64,000 nucleotides of DNA. It comes from Antarctobacter aquimaris (lineage in GTDB: Bacteria > Pseudomonadota > Alphaproteobacteria > Rhodobacterales > Rhodobacteraceae). The notes under the pieces are model-generated. The model worked only from the letters and a program-made list of their open reading frames with translations. It had not been told where the DNA came from and ran no database searches. Positions within the stretch are counted from its first letter, which is position 1, and every line of letters begins with the position of its first letter. This document shows, piece after piece, positions 17,716 to 26,518 of the stretch. The stretch is taken from assembly GCF_900184945.1 (NCBI RefSeq), contig NZ_FXYF01000019.1, positions 1 through 64,000 of the forward strand, given 5' to 3'. Both the position numbers and the translations under genes were made by a program.

Positions 17716-18672
17716 ATGACCGGACCTGACCAGATGACCCGCGACCGCCCCGCCTGCCTGACGATCTCCGGTTCCGGACGGTCGGGGACCACGATCCTGT
17801 CGGTCCTGCTGACGCAGGCGCCGGGCGTCTTCAACATCGGGCAGCTGCGCGACGTGCTGGCAGGCTGGGCCGAGGACGCCCCCTGCACCTGCGGTGAAAG
17901 CCTCACGGGATGCGCCGTCTGGGGCGAGGTGCGCCGCCGCGCCCTGCCGGACCACGCGGCCGCCGACATGACGCAGGCGGATGCCGCGCTGCGCCGGTTC
18001 ATGGCCGAGGCAGCAGCACTCTCGGACTGGAACGCCCCCGAGGGCCTCGCGCATCTGGCGCCGGCGCATCGCGGCGCACTGGACACCCTCGCCGCGCTGC
18101 TGCGGGCGCTCTACGCGGTCTCCGGCGCGCGGGTGCTGGTCGACAGCTCGAAATCGCCGGAATTTGCGCTTGCCTGCCACCTGACCGGCGCGGTGGACCT
18201 GCATGTGCTGAACCTCGCCCGCGATCCCCGCGCCGTAGCGGTCAGCTGGGCCAGGAAGAAACCGGGCAAGATCACCCAGCGGCTGGACGCCTGGGGCCAG
18301 CGGCAACGCCGGCTGGCGCGCTGGCGCGAGACTGAGGGGCTGCACCACAGGTCCCTGCGCTACGAGGACTTTACCGAGACCCCGCAACAGGCGCTGCGCG
18401 ACGTGCTGCACTGGGTCGGGGAGGATCTTCCGCCGGGCCTCTTCGACGACACCCGCACCGCGCAGGTGTCCTGGGCGAACCAGCACCTGTTCCCGCCGTC
18501 GAACGAGACCGTGCTGGCCGAGAAACGCACCCGGGTCGCGGTGCGCGCCCCGACCGATTGGCGCGCGCCGCGCCACTGGCCCCTGCACCTGCGGGCGCTG
18601 ATCCGAAGCTTTCCGCAAGGTCCGGCCTACGTGCTGCGGATCGGGCGGTCCGACCGCAAGCCGACGCCATGA
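17716..18672 (+). CDS. Sulfotransferase family protein
   Basis: A 318-aa protein with a textbook 5'-phosphosulfate loop, ISGSGRSGTTILSVLL (about 17-32), and a 3'-phosphate segment, LVDSSKSPEFALACHL then LNLARDPRAVAVSW. Paired cysteines in CTCGESLTGCAVWG (about 58-71) may be structural. Its stop overlaps the ATG of the 1219-aa fusion gene (ATGA), so the two are translationally coupled. It is likely a cytoplasmic PAPS-dependent enzyme acting on the same product as its neighbours (inference). Confidence 0.82.
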   Translation: MTGPDQMTRDRPACLTISGSGRSGTTILSVLLTQAPGVFNIGQLRDVLAGWAEDAPCTCGESLTGCAVWGEVRRRALPDHAAADMTQADAALRRFMAEAAALSDWNAPEGLAHLAPAHRGALDTLAALLRALYAVSGARVLVDSSKSPEFALACHLTGAVDLHVLNLARDPRAVAVSWARKKPGKITQRLDAWGQRQRRLARWRETEGLHHRSLRYEDFTETPQQALRDVLHWVGEDLPPGLFDDTRTAQVSWANQHLFPPSNETVLAEKRTRVAVRAPTDWRAPRHWPLHLRALIRSFPQGPAYVLRIGRSDRKPTP

Positions 18673-21600
18673 CCATAGGTCCGTTCCTTTTCCTGATCTG
18701 TTCCGAACGTTCCGGGTCGAACCTGATCCGCGCGATGCTGGACGCCCACCCGCAGGTCAGCGCGCCACAGCCGCTGCACCTGATCCGCGATGTCATCGTG
18801 CGCGCCGACGCGCTGGTACATGGCGAACGCGAGGGGCCGGTGGCGCAGGCGATGCTGACCCTCGCGCGCGAGCGCCTGCACAAGCAGTTCCCCGAACCCG
18901 TCGCCGCCGCCATCGCCGCGCGGATCGAGGCGGCGGACCCCTTTGTCCCGCGCGAGATCCTGCGCGCGCTCTACGGCGGCATCCTGGCCGAGACGGGGGC
19001 CAGGCTGGTGATGGTCAAGGAAAACGAGCTGCACGAGGCCGCCGCGCAGATCATCGACGCCTTTCCCGACGCGCGCTTTGTCTTTCAGACCCGCGACCCG
19101 CGCGACTACCTGGCGTCGGCCGTGGCGCTCAAGACCGGGCCCTTTGGCAACAAGTTCGGCTCGCTGCGCAACGCGATGCAGGTCTGGGACGCGGACCAGC
19201 GCTTTGGCCTGCGGATGCTGGGCCACTTCGGGCCCGGACGCGTGTTCTTTCAGCGCTACGAGGATCTTGTCGCCGATTCCGAAGGTGTGCTGCGCGACCT
19301 GTGCCGCTTTGCCGGGATCGACTTTGACCAGCAGATGCTGGAGTTCCACCAGGCCGAGACGGTCAAGGAATTCTCCACCCGCAAGGACGCGTGGAAGAAC
19401 CTCGCCCGCCCGGTGATGAGCGACAACTTCAACAAATACCGCAAGGAACTGTCGAGGCGGCAGATCGTGGCGGTCGAGCGCATGGTCGGCCCGCTGATGG
19501 ACCGGCTGGGCTACAAGCGCGATTTCCGCGCGGGCAAGGGCGGGCGCTGGCCGATGGTCTGGCCCTCTCTGGTCGAACCGCTGGAGCGCCTGACCAACAA
19601 GGAATGGTCGCCCTTCTACACCGTCGCCAACACCAAACATCACGCCGAGATGGACCGCCGTGCCGCCCCCGTGGTGCTGCCCTACGCCGCGCGCGCCGCG
19701 ACCGAGGTCACGCCGGGGCAGCGCCTGCCGGATCTTGCCAGCCGCCTCGCCACGGCGGCGGGCGCCCATGCGGCGCGGCCCGCGCTGATCGTCGATGGCG
19801 AGAGCTGGAGCTACGAGCGCCTGTTCGCCGCCGCCGCGGCGCTGGCCTCGCGCCTTCCATCCGGGCAGCCGGTGGTAGCCGTCTACGCGGCGCGCCACGC
19901 CTCGGCCTATGTCGCGATCCTCGCGAGTGTGCTGGCGGGCGGCACCTATGTCCCGCTCAACTGCCGCTTTCCCGAGGCGCGCAACCGCGAGATCCTGCGC
20001 CGCTCCGGCGCCTCGGTCCTCCTCTGCGGCGACCTCTTTGCCGAGACGGCCGCGCGCATCGCCGAGGGCACCGGGGCCGAGGTGCGGAGAATCGACCGCG
20101 ACCCGCCGACCGAACCCGTGCCGGGCTGGACTCCGACCCGCGCCCGCGCGGAGGATGCCGCCTATATCCTGTTTACCTCCGGGTCGACCGGCACGCCCAA
20201 GGGTGTCGCGATCAGCCAGGCCAACCTGGGCGCCTACCTCGACACGGCGCTGTCAATCCTGCAGCCCGGCCCCGAGGACCGCTTTTCCCAGACCTTCGAC
20301 CTGACCTTTGACCTGTCGGTGCATGACCTGTTCGTCGCCTGGTCCAGCGGCGCGGCGCTCTGCGTGGCCTCGCAGGGCGACCTGGCCGACCCGGCCGCCT
20401 ACCTGACCCGCGAGGGTCTGACCCACTGGTTTTCCGTGCCGACTCTGGCCGGGACGCTCCAGCGAAGCGGCGCGCTGAAACCCGGGGCCTTTCCGACCCT
20501 GCGCAGCGTGCTCTTCTGCGGCGAGGCGCTGCCCGCCGACCTGGCGTGCGCCTGGCAGCAGGCCACCCCGCAGGCGCGGATCGAGAACTGGTATGGCCCG
20601 ACCGAGGCAACCATCGCCTGCCTGCGCCATGACCTGACGCGGGGCTCGGGCGAGGGGATTGTGCCCATCGGCGCGCCCTTTGCCGGGATGTCTGCGCTGG
20701 TCATCGGGCCGGACGGGCAGGCGCTGCCCGAGGGCGAGATCGGCACGCTGCACCTGGGCGGCCCGCAGGTCGCCGCCGGCTATCTCAACGACCCCGAGCG
20801 TACGGCGCGCGCCTTTGTCCGCCTGCCAGGCCGGTCACGGCGGTTCTATGACACCGGCGATCTGGTCTCGCGTCGCGACGGGGTGCTGCACTTTCACGGG
20901 CGCAGCGATTTCCAGGCCAAGATCCGCGGCTACCGCGTCGAGTTGGGCGAGATCGAGACCGCGCTGCGCGGCCAGTTCCCCGAGGCCAACGTCGTCGCGC
21001 TGACCTGGCCGCCGGGCAACCCCAACGCCACCCATGTCATCGCGGCGGTCGAAACCGAGGCCGCAGATCCCGCGCTGGACCGCGCCGCGCTGCGCGCGCA
21101 ACTGCCCGACTACATGGTGCCCTCCAGCCTGTTCGGCCTGCCAACCTTTCCGACCAACGCCAGCGGCAAGATCGACCGCCCGGCCATCGCCCGCGCCATC
21201 GAGGAACGGCTCGCCGCGCGCGGTGCCGCCGAGGCGGGGTCGTTCGAGGGCAGGGTGATGGAGGCCATCCTGCGGATCAAACCGACGCTCTCGGCCAATG
21301 CCGTCCGCAGCGCCGACAACCTGCTGATGGCGGGTATGGACAGCCTCGATTTCGTCAACCTGACCCTGGTCTTTGCCGAGGAGTTCGGCGTGCAGCTGGA
21401 CGAGACACGCGTCGCGCTGCTGGCCAACCTGCGGTTTGCCGAGCTGGTCGACAACCTCGAACGAGGGCACGATGCCGCCGCCGCACTGGCCGCCATCCCC
21501 GCCGACCGGATCGTGCGGGCCAACCGCGCCATCGCCTTTCTGAACGCCGCGCCGTCAGTGCTGGCGGGCGTGTCGCGCGGGCTGGTGCTGGCCTATGGTT

Positions 21601-22328
21601 CGTCCGGGACGATGCGGGCCATCGACACGCGCCACGCCGAGACGGTGCTGCGGGACGCCGGGCACGACCTGCGGGTGCTGAACATCGGCCTGCCGGCGCT
21701 GACTTCTCGTGGTCTTGCGCGCATGGCGCAGCATATTGCGGGCCTCGCGGAAAGCGGACAGGTCGCCGCCGTGCTGCATGAATTCGACCCGGTGCTGCTG
21801 TCCACCGTGCCGCCCAAGGGCGACGTGGACCTCGACGAGGCGTTCTATGCCTCGGCGGGGGCGCTGCCGCGTCCGAAACAGGCCGGGAACGAACTGGACT
21901 GGGCACCGCAGACGGGCGGGATGCTGGCCGAGCGGCAGCAAGCCCCCGAAAAGAAGAAGAAACCCCTGTGGGAACGCGAGCGCGACCACGAGATCGCCGC
22001 CGTCTACCGGGGCGAGATCGCCTTCGACGTTGAGGCGCTGGAAGACTGGCGCGCGGCCAGCCAAGCTCTGGCCGGCATGGGCGCGCCGGTGCTGGGCTGG
22101 GTGCATCCGATGGTCGGCGGGCCGACCGGCGGCGGCGCCTTTGACCGCGCGCTGGACGACTGCCAGACCGCCGACTGCACGTGCATCCTGCGGCCCGACA
22201 CCTTTGACCTGTCGCCGGATCTGTTCCTGAACATCAACCACATGGCGCCGGGTGCGGGGATGCGCGCCCTGACCGGGCTTTTGATGCAGCCCGTCGTTCA
22301 GATCGTGACCCCAGGGGTGACCGCGTGA
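18669..22328 (+). CDS. Four-domain fusion: sulfotransferase, DltA-like adenylation, carrier protein, SGNH/DltD-like hydrolase
   Basis: A 1219-aa protein from the ATG at 18669 (ATGA overlap with the previous gene). Residues 1-290: sulfotransferase, with FLICSERSGSNLIRAMLDAH and FVFQTRDPRDYLAS. Residues 350-850: adenylation domain, with ILFTSGSTGTPKG (about 499), FDLTFDLSVHDLF, LFCGEALP, NWYGPTEATIA, YDTGDL, KIRGYRVELGEIE and NASGKIDR; the central motifs resemble DltA. Residues 860-945: carrier domain with phosphopantetheine serine Ser892 in GMDSLDF. Residues 965-1219: SGNH-like domain with YGSSG (Ser978/979), NIGLPAL and NINHM, where Asn1188 stands in place of the usual Asp three before His1191. 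No condensation domain or MBOAT acyltransferase was seen nearby. I infer activation of an amino or other small acid and its transfer, coupled to sulfation. Confidence 0.85.
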   Translation: MTIGPFLFLICSERSGSNLIRAMLDAHPQVSAPQPLHLIRDVIVRADALVHGEREGPVAQAMLTLARERLHKQFPEPVAAAIAARIEAADPFVPREILRALYGGILAETGARLVMVKENELHEAAAQIIDAFPDARFVFQTRDPRDYLASAVALKTGPFGNKFGSLRNAMQVWDADQRFGLRMLGHFGPGRVFFQRYEDLVADSEGVLRDLCRFAGIDFDQQMLEFHQAETVKEFSTRKDAWKNLARPVMSDNFNKYRKELSRRQIVAVERMVGPLMDRLGYKRDFRAGKGGRWPMVWPSLVEPLERLTNKEWSPFYTVANTKHHAEMDRRAAPVVLPYAARAATEVTPGQRLPDLASRLATAAGAHAARPALIVDGESWSYERLFAAAAALASRLPSGQPVVAVYAARHASAYVAILASVLAGGTYVPLNCRFPEARNREILRRSGASVLLCGDLFAETAARIAEGTGAEVRRIDRDPPTEPVPGWTPTRARAEDAAYILFTSGSTGTPKGVAISQANLGAYLDTALSILQPGPEDRFSQTFDLTFDLSVHDLFVAWSSGAALCVASQGDLADPAAYLTREGLTHWFSVPTLAGTLQRSGALKPGAFPTLRSVLFCGEALPADLACAWQQATPQARIENWYGPTEATIACLRHDLTRGSGEGIVPIGAPFAGMSALVIGPDGQALPEGEIGTLHLGGPQVAAGYLNDPERTARAFVRLPGRSRRFYDTGDLVSRRDGVLHFHGRSDFQAKIRGYRVELGEIETALRGQFPEANVVALTWPPGNPNATHVIAAVETEAADPALDRAALRAQLPDYMVPSSLFGLPTFPTNASGKIDRPAIARAIEERLAARGAAEAGSFEGRVMEAILRIKPTLSANAVRSADNLLMAGMDSLDFVNLTLVFAEEFGVQLDETRVALLANLRFAELVDNLERGHDAAAALAAIPADRIVRANRAIAFLNAAPSVLAGVSRGLVLAYGSSGTMRAIDTRHAETVLRDAGHDLRVLNIGLPALTSRGLARMAQHIAGLAESGQVAAVLHEFDPVLLSTVPPKGDVDLDEAFYASAGALPRPKQAGNELDWAPQTGGMLAERQQAPEKKKKPLWERERDHEIAAVYRGEIAFDVEALEDWRAASQALAGMGAPVLGWVHPMVGGPTGGGAFDRALDDCQTADCTCILRPDTFDLSPDLFLNINHMAPGAGMRALTGLLMQPVVQIVTPGVTA

Positions 22329-23116
22329 TCCTCAGCCACCAGCATCGCTTCATCTTCCTGCACTGCCGCAAGACCGCCGGCAGCTCGATCAGCGTCGCGC
22401 TGGCGCGCAGTCTCGGGCCGGACGACCTGCAACTGAGCGGTCTCAAGGAGACCTTCGAGGCCGGCATCCCCTACACCCGCCGCGTCTATGCCGAGGCGGC
22501 CCGTCTGCCCGGCCGGACGGCCCTGACGCGGATCGAGGACCGTCTGCATTTTGCCGGGGCGCTGGGGCCATGGCGCCGGGCCGAGCGCGCGCGCAAACGC
22601 ATCCACGCGCGCTATCGGCCGATTCTGGGCGATTTCCCCTACCATGCGCGCGCCGCGGCCATCGCCGCCGCCTTTCCGCGGGAATGGGCGGGCTACGCCA
22701 AGTTCTGCGTGGTGCGGAATCCGTGGGACAGGATGGTGTCGGACTACTTCTGGCGCACCCGGGATGTTCAGGCGCCGCCCAGCTTCGAGACCTTCATAAA
22801 GGCGATCCGCGACGGCGATACGCTGGGCGGCATCGTGCCGGGCGAGCCGGACAATTGGCCGCTCTATGCGATCGACGACAAAGTCGCCGTCGACCATGTC
22901 ATCCGTTTCGAGAACCTGACCGCCGGGCTGGCCGAGGTGTTGCCCCAAGTCGGCCTGACGTGGGACGGCTGGTTGCCGCGCGCCAAGGTGCTGGCGGCCG
23001 ACAAGCCGGGCACCCCGCGCCCGGAGGTGAGTTACACACCGGAACTCACGCGGATTGTCGGCGATCTCTTCGCCAGGGAAGTGGCGGCCTTCGGCTACCT
23101 CCCCCCAACGGGCTGA
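22325..23116 (+). CDS. Sulfotransferase family 2 (carbohydrate-type) protein
   Basis: A 263-aa protein with a GTG start overlapping the fusion gene stop (GTGA). It carries FIFLHCRKTAGSSISVAL (5'-phosphosulfate loop, about 9-26) and FCVVRNPWDRMVSDYFWR (3'-phosphate motif, about 127-144), the pattern of Sulfotransfer_2 enzymes that act on glycans. It is the last gene of the cluster and converges on the HAD hydrolase gene with only 14 bp between. The tight coupling indicates one biosynthetic unit with the upstream fusion protein. Confidence 0.83.
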   Translation: MILSHQHRFIFLHCRKTAGSSISVALARSLGPDDLQLSGLKETFEAGIPYTRRVYAEAARLPGRTALTRIEDRLHFAGALGPWRRAERARKRIHARYRPILGDFPYHARAAAIAAAFPREWAGYAKFCVVRNPWDRMVSDYFWRTRDVQAPPSFETFIKAIRDGDTLGGIVPGEPDNWPLYAIDDKVAVDHVIRFENLTAGLAEVLPQVGLTWDGWLPRAKVLAADKPGTPRPEVSYTPELTRIVGDLFAREVAAFGYLPPTG

Positions 23117-23130
23117 GCCGCGCCGGCGGT

Positions 23131-24039
23131 TCAGGGCCTCTCGAGGATATAGTCCGGCCGGATGCCGGCGCGTTCGATCGCGTCGCGCGGGTCGCCCGAA
23201 GCAAAGAAGCCGTAGCCCGCCACCAGGGCGGACCCGATGCCCGCCGCCTGCGCGCCCAGGATGTCGGTGTGCAGGCTGTCGCCGACCATCAGGATGCGGC
23301 TCTTGTCCGGGATCGGGTCGAGCCGGGCAAAGGCCAGGTCGAATATGTTGCCGAAGGGTTTGCCAAAGAACTCGGGCGCGATGCCGGTCACGTCGGCCAG
23401 CCGATGCGCGAAATGGCCCGGTTCGGTGGAAAAGCCGGTTTCGCGCGGCGCCACGATGTCAGGATTGCCGACCAGAACGGGGCGCGGGTTTGCCTGCAAC
23501 GCGGCCTCCAGCAGGCGCTGGCGCGCGTCCGTCCAGGCGGCGCTGCCGATCATCAGGAAGCCGTCCACCTCGGCATAGGGGGCGGGGTCTTCCTCGAGAT
23601 AGGTCAGGTCCAGCCCTTCGAGATCGCGCAGGCCGGTGCTGCGGGTCGCCATCAACCCCCAGCGCAGCCCGCGCCGATCCCCCAGCGCGGCCAGCAGCGT
23701 GGCGCGGCTGGTCACCACCTGTTCGGCGGTGAAGGAAAACCCCAGCCGGGCGTATTTTTCCACCAGCGCAGCATGGGGAAAGCCGGCGGCATTGGACACG
23801 ACCATCACCTGCTTGCCCCGCGCCCGCAGCCCGGCGATGCGCTCGGCCACGCCGGGAATCGCGGTCTCGCCTATGTTGAGCACGCCGAAGGCATCCAGCA
23901 GGAAGGCGTCGAAGCGGTCCGCCAGCGCGTCGAGGTCGGTCACATGCTCGGGCGGCGTGGCGCTGTGGACCGGGGCCGGCAGGCGGTGCCGCACCGCCTC
24001 GTAGGCGGCAAAGGCCGTGTCCAGCGTGTGCCCGGTCAA
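23131..24039 (-). CDS. HAD-IIA family (NagD-like, TIGR01459-type) phosphatase
   Basis: A 302-aa protein if started at the TTG (24039) that overlaps the phnE stop as TTGA; an upstream ATG at 24072 would add 11 residues. Motif I is FLLDAFGVLNIG, motif II is VVSNAAGFPHA, and the C-terminal GNPDIVAPR, GKPFGNIFDLAF and MVGDSLHTDILGA complete the HAD-IIA pattern with its C2 cap. It is the last gene of the phosphonate-uptake cassette, so dephosphorylation of an imported or derived phosphorus compound is a fair inference. The substrate is unknown. Confidence 0.85.
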   Translation of the reverse strand: MTGHTLDTAFAAYEAVRHRLPAPVHSATPPEHVTDLDALADRFDAFLLDAFGVLNIGETAIPGVAERIAGLRARGKQVMVVSNAAGFPHAALVEKYARLGFSFTAEQVVTSRATLLAALGDRRGLRWGLMATRSTGLRDLEGLDLTYLEEDPAPYAEVDGFLMIGSAAWTDARQRLLEAALQANPRPVLVGNPDIVAPRETGFSTEPGHFAHRLADVTGIAPEFFGKPFGNIFDLAFARLDPIPDKSRILMVGDSLHTDILGAQAAGIGSALVAGYGFFASGDPRDAIERAGIRPDYILERP

Positions 24040-24851
24040 ATGATCGCCCCCCGCACCTTGGCCGAGACCCATTCGCTGATGACCACGGCGGCCAGGATGA
24101 CCAGCAGGATCAGGCTGACCTGCGGCCAGGCCAGGACGTTCAGCGAGGACGACAGCTGCAACCCGATGCCGCCTGCGCCGACCAGCCCCAGCACGGTGGA
24201 TTCGCGGATGTTGATGTCCCAGCGGAACACCGCGATGCCGGCAAAGGCGGGCATGATCTGCGGCACGATCCCAAAGCCCATGACCTGCCAGCGGCTCGCC
24301 CCGGTGGCGGTGATCGCCTCGACCTGGGCATGGTCGATCTCCTCGATCGCCTCATACAGCAGCTTCGCGCAAAAGCCGATGGAGCGGATGGCGATGGCCA
24401 CCACCCCGGCAAACACCCCCGGCCCGATGATGGCGATCAGCAACAGCGCCCAAATCAGCGAGTTGATCGAGCGGGTCGCGACGATGATCAGCAGCGCCAC
24501 CGGCCGGATGAACAGCGCCGAGGGCGTGGTGTTGCGCGCCGCGAGAAAGGCCACCGGCACGGCCAGGCACAGCGAGATCAGCGTGCCCAGCGTGGCGATG
24601 TTCAGCGTGTCCCAGATCGGGCGGCCCAGCTGGGTGATGTATTCCCAGCGCGGCGGGGTGGCCCGGGCCCAGATGTCGCCGGCGATGCGCGGCGCGTCCC
24701 AGACAAAGAACCAGGTCGTCGCCTCCGAAATCTGCTGCCAGCAGTAGACAAAGACCGCGACGCCGATCAGCCAGCCGACCCAGCGGACCAGGCTTTCCCC
24801 GGTGGTGCGGCGGCGCCAGACCTGGGTGCCGTTCTGTGTGTTGACCGGCAT
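24036..24851 (-). CDS. phnE: Phosphonate ABC transporter permease PhnE (second copy)
   Basis: A 271-aa inner-membrane protein with about six hydrophobic segments. It has the PhnE permease loop EAITATGASRWQVMGFGIVP (about 176-195) and the signature [20 protein letters not shown] near the C-terminus. Its start overlaps the stop of the other permease (TAATG), and its own stop overlaps the HAD gene. The two PhnE proteins would form a heterodimeric channel served by PhnC. PhnE pairs are common in alphaproteobacterial phn clusters. Confidence 0.93.
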   Translation of the reverse strand: MPVNTQNGTQVWRRRTTGESLVRWVGWLIGVAVFVYCWQQISEATTWFFVWDAPRIAGDIWARATPPRWEYITQLGRPIWDTLNIATLGTLISLCLAVPVAFLAARNTTPSALFIRPVALLIIVATRSINSLIWALLLIAIIGPGVFAGVVAIAIRSIGFCAKLLYEAIEEIDHAQVEAITATGASRWQVMGFGIVPQIMPAFAGIAVFRWDINIRESTVLGLVGAGGIGLQLSSSLNVLAWPQVSLILLVILAAVVISEWVSAKVRGAII

Positions 24852-25666
24852 TACTGAACCCTCGCCCGGATGACGCCCGACAGGTACTCCAGCGCCATGA
24901 CGATGCCGATGATCAGGATCAGGATGGCGGCGGCGGTGTCGTATTCGTAGCGGTCGAAGGCGGTGTTCAGCGTGGCGCCGATGCCGCCCGCGCCGACCAG
25001 ACCCAGGATCGCGCTTTCACGGAAATTGATGTCGATGCGGTACATGCTGAGGCCGACAAGGCGCGGCATCACCTGCGGTTGCACGCCGTAGTTGATCCAC
25101 TGCATCCAGCGCGCGCCCGATGCGCGGATCGCCTCGGCCTGCACGCGGTCCATGCTCTCGATATCCTCGGCCAGGAGCTTGGACAGAAAACCGATGGTGG
25201 CAAAACTGAGCGTGAGAAAGCCGGCCAGGGGGCCAAAGCCGAAGATCGCCACCAGCAGGATCGCGACGATGATCTCCTGCAAGGCGCGGCTGACCGCGAT
25301 GACGCCGCGGCAGATCATGTAGACGGGCAGGGGCGCGATGTTGCGCGCCGCACCCAGGCCGATGGGGATCGAGATCAGCACGCCCAGCACCGAGGCGGCG
25401 ACCGTCATCACGATGCTTTCGCCCAGGCCGTGCCAGATGTCGTTTGCCCGGCTGACGAAATCCGGGCGGGTGAAGGCCAGCACGAATTGCCAGCCCCGGT
25501 CGAGACCTTCGTAGACCCGCGTCCAGTTCACGTCGATGGTCATGTAGGCGGCGACGAGATAGACGAGGAACCCCGCCACGAGGCCGTAGCGCAGCAGGGG
25601 GTTGCGGACAAAATGCGGCTTGCGCCAGCCCTTGCCCAGCATGTCGTCGAGTTCGCGGTGGCTCAT
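24851..25666 (-). CDS. phnE: Phosphonate ABC transporter permease PhnE (first copy)
   Basis: A 271-aa permease with a cytoplasmic N-terminus ([16 protein letters not shown]), several membrane helices, the coupling loop [20 protein letters not shown] (about 180-199) and [20 protein letters not shown]. The ATG overlaps the phnC stop (ATGA). The pairing of two permeases with PhnC and PhnD identifies a phosphonate or phosphate-ester importer. No C-P lyase genes lie in the window, so the actual ligand could be phosphonate, phosphite or phosphate. Confidence 0.93.
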   Translation of the reverse strand: MSHRELDDMLGKGWRKPHFVRNPLLRYGLVAGFLVYLVAAYMTIDVNWTRVYEGLDRGWQFVLAFTRPDFVSRANDIWHGLGESIVMTVAASVLGVLISIPIGLGAARNIAPLPVYMICRGVIAVSRALQEIIVAILLVAIFGFGPLAGFLTLSFATIGFLSKLLAEDIESMDRVQAEAIRASGARWMQWINYGVQPQVMPRLVGLSMYRIDINFRESAILGLVGAGGIGATLNTAFDRYEYDTAAAILILIIGIVMALEYLSGVIRARVQ

Positions 25667-26463
25667 TCGGCGGCCTCCACGTCGTCTTCGTCCTCGACCT
25701 TCTGGATGGTCGCTTCCCAGTCTTCCTCGCCGTAGATCTCGGTCAACTTGTCCGAGGTCAGGCCGGTGGGCGGGCCGTCAAAGACGATCTCGCCAAAGCG
25801 CAGGCCGACGATGCGCGGCACGAACATCTGCGCCAGCGCCACATCGTGGATGTTGATGATCGCCGCCAGGCCGCGTTCGAGGCACAACTCGGTGATCAGC
25901 CGCATGATCTGACGGCTGGTCTTGGGGTCGAGGCTGGCGGTGGGTTCGTCCACCAGCAGCAGCTTGGGGTTCTGGATCAGCGCCCGGCAGATGCCGACGC
26001 GCTGACGCTGGCCGCCGGACAGCTCGTCCGCGCGCTTGTCGGCCATGTGCAGCAGGCCCACCCGGTCCAGCAGGCGGAACGCCTCGTCCACGTCGGACTG
26101 CGGAAAGCGGCGCGTGAACGAGCGCCAGAAGCCGACGTAGCCCAGCCGCCCCGACAGCACGTTCTCCATCACGGTCAGCCGCTCGACGAGGGCATATTCC
26201 TGGAAGATCATGCCCATCTCGCGCCGCGCCCGGCGCAGCGCGCCGGAGCCCAGCCGGGTCAGTTCCACATCGTCCAGCCAGACTTCGCCGCTGCTGGGTT
26301 CGACCAGGCGGTTGATGCAGCGGATCATGGTCGACTTGCCCGCGCCCGAAGGCCCGATCAGCGCAAGCACCTGGCCGTTGGGCACCTCGAGGACGATGTC
26401 CTTGAGCGCCTTGTCGCCGGTCTTGTAGGTTTTCGTGAGTTTTTTCAGGCGCAGCATGGCCAT
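25663..26463 (-). CDS. phnC: Phosphonate ABC transporter ATP-binding protein PhnC
   Basis: A 266-aa ATPase with Walker [10 protein letters not shown] (about 38-46), Q-loop [22 protein letters not shown] signature LSGGQRQRV, Walker [14 protein letters not shown] and switch His in [10 protein letters not shown]. The Q-loop region and length match PhnC closely. An alternative ATG lies two codons downstream at 26457. It is preceded by phnD with a 55-bp gap that holds a stem-loop, and is coupled to phnE by ATGA. It powers import through the two PhnE permeases. Confidence 0.94.
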   Translation of the reverse strand: MAMLRLKKLTKTYKTGDKALKDIVLEVPNGQVLALIGPSGAGKSTMIRCINRLVEPSSGEVWLDDVELTRLGSGALRRARREMGMIFQEYALVERLTVMENVLSGRLGYVGFWRSFTRRFPQSDVDEAFRLLDRVGLLHMADKRADELSGGQRQRVGICRALIQNPKLLLVDEPTASLDPKTSRQIMRLITELCLERGLAAIINIHDVALAQMFVPRIVGLRFGEIVFDGPPTGLTSDKLTEIYGEEDWEATIQKVEDEDDVEAAE

Positions 26464-26481
26464 CCCCGGTCGCGGGGGCGT

Positions 26482-26504
26482 GGCAGGCCCTTGCGGGGCC
26501 TGCC
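26482..26504 (-). promoter_or_regulatory. Stem-loop between phnD and phnC
   Basis: GGCAGGCCC (26482-26490) pairs perfectly with GGGCCTGCC (26496-26504) around a 5-nt loop. It lies in the 55-bp gap after phnD. Hairpins in this position often protect the upstream message or partly stop transcription, giving more binding protein than transporter. There is no T-run, so full termination is unlikely. Confidence 0.5.
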
Positions 26505-26518
26505 GGAGTGCCCGGGTT

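Noticed and set aside
22570-24747. A 725-codon plus-strand open frame over the sulfotransferase, HAD and phnE genes
   Set aside because: It is antisense to phnE and the HAD gene and out of frame with the sulfotransferase, and its translation is low-complexity Arg/Gly/Pro. GC-rich codons leave long shadow frames here.
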